Part shown: positions 5,899 to 8,032 of the stretch, piece after piece
Layout of the letters: every line of letters begins with the position of its first letter
How positions within the stretch are numbered: position 1 is the first letter of the stretch
Source: Gammaproteobacteria bacterium
GTDB taxonomy: Bacteria > Pseudomonadota > Gammaproteobacteria > Xanthomonadales > Rhodanobacteraceae
Assembly: GCA_005877675.1 (NCBI GenBank)
Contig: VBNZ01000195.1
Span: forward strand, 2,959-10,990
Length of the DNA stretch: 8,032 nt
Reading direction: 5' to 3'
Translations under genes and position numbers: made by a program
Notes under the pieces: model-generated
Told to the model about the DNA's origin: nothing
The model's database searches: none
Seen by the model: the letters and a program-made list of their open reading frames with translations, nothing else

Positions 5899-7382
5899 GC
5901 GCGCGCCTCCAGCGCCTGACGAGCGACCGCGAGATCGTCGAACGAATGCTTCACGCCGGCGATTTCCTGATATGGCTCGTGGCCCTTGCCCGCGATCAAC
6001 ACCACGTCGCCCGCCTGCGCCTCGCGCAGCGCGAGTGCGATCGCCTGCGCGCGGTCGCGCTTGATCGTGTGGGTGCGGGTGAAGCCGGCGATAATCTGCA
6101 CAACAATCGCATCGCCGTCCTCGCCGCGTGGATTGTCGTCGGTGACGATGACGCGATCGGCAAGACGCTCGGCGATCGCACCCATCTGCGGGCGCTTGCC
6201 CTGATCGCGCTCGCCGCCGCAACCGAACACGCAGACAAGCTTGCCGGCGCAATGCGCGCGCAGGCTCGTCAGCGCCTGTTCGAGCGCATCGGGCGTATGC
6301 GCGTAGTCGACGACGACAAGCGGCTGCGCGCCGCCGCCGAGGCGATTCATCCGCCCGGGTACCGGCTGTGCCTGCGCCAGCGCCTGCAGAATTTGTGCAA
6401 ATGTATACCCCAACGCACCGAGACAGCCGATTACCGCGAGCAGATTGGCGACATTGAAACGCCCGAGTAGCGGCGTCATGCCCGCACTCTTGCCCCAGGG
6501 CGTGACCAGGGTGAAGCGAATTCCGTCCGCGCCCAGGTGCACGTCGCGCGCGACGATGTCGGCGTGCGCATTGTCGATGCCGTAGCGCAACACGTGGATG
6601 CGCCCCGGCAACGAATCGGCCAGTTCGCGGCCGTACTCGTCGTCGATATTGATCACCGCCTTGCGCAAGCCCTGCCAGGTGAACAGCTTGGCCTTGGCCG
6701 CGCCGTAGGCCTCCATCGTGCTGTGATAATCCAGATGATCGCGCGTGAGATTGGTGAATGCGGCGACCTCGTATTTCACCGCGTTGACACGCCCCTGTTC
6801 GAGTGCGTGCGAGGACACCTCCATCGCAATATGGCTTGCGCCCGCATCACGGAATTCGGCGAGTAACGCGTGCGTGCTGATTGCGTCGGGCGTGGTGCGC
6901 TCGCCTTCGCGCAGGTCGCCGACGAGGCCTACGCCGAGCGTGCCGATCGTCGCCGCGCGCGCACCGAGATGCTGCAAGGCGTGCGCGAGGAGCTGCACCG
7001 CGGATGTTTTGCCGTTGGTGCCGGTCACGCCGACCACGCGCAGCGCTTCGGACGGACGCCCGTAGAAACGTGCAGCAATCTCGCCGAGTTGCTCGCGCAG
7101 GTGTTCGATCCAGACGACCGGCTGTGCGGCGAGCTCATCTTGGGTGGCGGCGGGCGCCGGCGTCTCGGCAAGAATCACCGAAGCGCCCGACGCAACCGCC
7201 GCCGGGGCAAACGTGATGCCATGTGCACTGGCACCTTGCAGCGCGACAAAAGCATCGCCCTTGTGCACGCGGCGCGAATCGAGCGTGAGGCCGCCGACGC
7301 TGACAGAGCGCAGCGTCGGTGGTACGTCCACCATCGGCAAGCCCGCGAGCAGATCGACAAGGCGTACGCTGGCCGCACTCAC
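5895..7382 (-). CDS. murE: MurE, UDP-MurNAc-L-Ala-Glu--meso-DAP ligase
   Basis: Cytoplasmic ATP-dependent Mur ligase that adds the third stem residue. It has 495 residues, the usual length. Motifs in order: DSRRVHKGDAFVAL (35-48), ATP loop GVTGTNGKTS (118-127), TTPDA (163-167), EVSSHAL (188-194), FTNLTRDHLDYH (209-220), the probable carbamylated Lys in YGAAKAKLF (K230), GRFNVANLLA (307-316), DYAHTPDAL (359-367), FGCGGERDQGKRPQM (386-400), DNPRGE (416-421) and GKGHE (465-469). The DNPR motif is the family marker for meso-diaminopimelate rather than lysine. The start codon is GTG at 7382, overlapping the ftsI stop (GTGA). AAGAGG lies 7 nt upstream at 7395-7390, which supports it over the next in-frame ATG, 16 codons downstream inside the conserved region. 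The stop overlaps murF ATG. Confidence 0.98.
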   Translation of the reverse strand: MSAASVRLVDLLAGLPMVDVPPTLRSVSVGGLTLDSRRVHKGDAFVALQGASAHGITFAPAAVASGASVILAETPAPAATQDELAAQPVVWIEHLREQLGEIAARFYGRPSEALRVVGVTGTNGKTSAVQLLAHALQHLGARAATIGTLGVGLVGDLREGERTTPDAISTHALLAEFRDAGASHIAMEVSSHALEQGRVNAVKYEVAAFTNLTRDHLDYHSTMEAYGAAKAKLFTWQGLRKAVINIDDEYGRELADSLPGRIHVLRYGIDNAHADIVARDVHLGADGIRFTLVTPWGKSAGMTPLLGRFNVANLLAVIGCLGALGYTFAQILQALAQAQPVPGRMNRLGGGAQPLVVVDYAHTPDALEQALTSLRAHCAGKLVCVFGCGGERDQGKRPQMGAIAERLADRVIVTDDNPRGEDGDAIVVQIIAGFTRTHTIKRDRAQAIALALREAQAGDVVLIAGKGHEPYQEIAGVKHSFDDLAVARQALEARA

Positions 7383-8032
7383 GGCTCAACCTCTTCGGGC
7401 TCGCCCTGCGCCTGCTCGACCGTGTTCGCGGCAGGTTCGCGCGGCAGCGCCGCGGGATTCGGACCCGGCCCGCCCGCGTACCAGTTCTTCACGTTGTCGG
7501 GCGGAATATCGAGCACGCGCAGCGCATCCTGCATCACACGGCTGAACGACGGCGCCGCAACGAAACCACCCGCGTACTGCACGATGTTGGAGCCGCTTGC
7601 GCCGGTGATCACGATCGCCGACACCAGGCGCGGATTCGACGCCGGCACGAAACCGACGAACACCGAGTTGTAGAAATTGCTGTAGCCGCCGTTGCGCGCC
7701 ACGTGCGAGGTGCCGGTCTTGCCCGCAGCGAGATAGTTCGGCACCGCCGCTTTCGGCGCGGTGCTTTCGGCCGAGACGACGGTCTGCAGCATTGCGTTGA
7801 CCTGACGCGCGATCTTCTCGTCGACGACGCGCTTGCCCTCGTCACCGCCGCCCTTGACGAAAGTCGGCTGATGCAGCACGCCGCCGGCAGCGAACGCCGC
7901 ATAGGCGCGCGCGAGCTGCAGCGGCGTCAGCGACAAGCCATAGCCGTAGGAAATTGTCGCTTGCTCGACCGGGCCCCAACGTTTGGCGATCGGCAGATTG
8001 CCCGGCGATTCGCCAGTGAAGCCCGAGCCACT
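7379..8032 (-). CDS. ftsI: FtsI/PBP3, septal peptidoglycan transpeptidase (C-terminal part)
   Basis: Class B penicillin-binding protein that cross-links septal peptidoglycan in the periplasm together with FtsW. Only the last 217 codons are inside the window and the frame is open at the right edge. Residues 1-10 of this fragment match the PBP3 G-x-G-F-x-GE-S/R-x-G pattern. They are followed by RWGPVEQATISYGYGLSLTPLQLARAY-type sequence (18-44), the third active-site motif KTGTS (105-109), a GFVPASNPRL strand (127-136) and a GGFVAAPSFSRVM segment (155-167). The SxxK and SxN motifs must lie outside the window. The fragment ends in a Pro/Glu-rich tail (about 186-217) that is longer and more acidic than I would expect, and the segment before GGFVAAP (about 144-154) is a few residues longer than in enteric PBP3. 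The stop overlaps the murE GTG start. Confidence 0.96.
   Translation of the reverse strand, partial: SGSGFTGESPGNLPIAKRWGPVEQATISYGYGLSLTPLQLARAYAAFAAGGVLHQPTFVKGGGDEGKRVVDEKIARQVNAMLQTVVSAESTAPKAAVPNYLAAGKTGTSHVARNGGYSNFYNSVFVGFVPASNPRLVSAIVITGASGSNIVQYAGGFVAAPSFSRVMQDALRVLDIPPDNVKNWYAGGPGPNPAALPREPAANTVEQAQGEPEEVEP
7390..7395 (-). promoter_or_regulatory. Shine-Dalgarno deciding the murE GTG start
   Basis: AAGAGG on the minus strand lies 7 nt before GTG 7382, inside the last codons of ftsI. This spacing selects the GTG that overlaps the ftsI stop as the murE start and makes murE translation likely coupled to ftsI. Confidence 0.6.

Noticed and set aside
5898..6252. 118-codon in-frame upstream extension of murF
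   Set aside because: It overlaps murE completely and reads as basic low-complexity sequence; the family N-terminus and a Shine-Dalgarno fit ATG 5898.
6870..7673. 267-codon plus-strand open frame opposite murE and ftsI
   Set aside because: Antisense shadow of two conserved genes; composition typical of out-of-frame GC-rich DNA.

Overview
The window is an interior piece of a dcw (division and cell wall) gene cluster. Every gene lies on the minus strand, so transcription runs from the right edge to the left: ftsI (3' part), murE, murF, mraY, ftsW, murG, murC (5' part). DNA is GC-rich with strong GC3 bias, which produces many long spurious open frames. MurE carries the DNPR motif of meso-diaminopimelate-adding enzymes, so the host is a Gram-negative-type bacterium. 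FtsW reads VEAVKL where most families have a PSEL-type motif, and murD is missing between mraY and ftsW. Both features fit Gammaproteobacteria of the Xanthomonadales/Rhodanobacteraceae type; this assignment is from recall, not from a search.

Layout on the minus strand: ftsI 8032-7379 (N-terminal part outside the window), murE 7382-5895, murF 5898-4516, mraY 4526-3488, ftsW 3486-2197, murG 2200-1112, murC 1115-1 (C-terminal part outside). Junctions are 4-base stop/start overlaps (ftsI/murE, murE/murF, ftsW/murG, murG/murC), one 11-base overlap (murF/mraY) and one 1-base gap (mraY/ftsW). There is no intergenic space, and I see no internal promoter or terminator. Each start is preceded by a Shine-Dalgarno-like sequence, so the genes look like one translationally coupled operon.

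The products form one pathway. MurC adds L-Ala to UDP-MurNAc, MurE adds meso-DAP and MurF adds D-Ala-D-Ala. MraY makes lipid I, MurG makes lipid II, FtsW polymerises glycan at the septum and FtsI cross-links it. The Glu-adding step (MurD) has no gene here.

Three things do not fit an ordinary dcw cluster. First, mraY as sequenced lacks about 44 nt encoding residues 58-73 and is frameshifted there. Second, ftsW lacks about 14 residues in frame, including the near-universal [QE]PD[FL]G motif. Third, the last ~95 bases of ftsW are packed with hairpins: one is a GTAG-headed REP-like palindrome, and another holds the murG Shine-Dalgarno in a bulge directly before the murG start. The first two may be assembly errors and need read-level checking.
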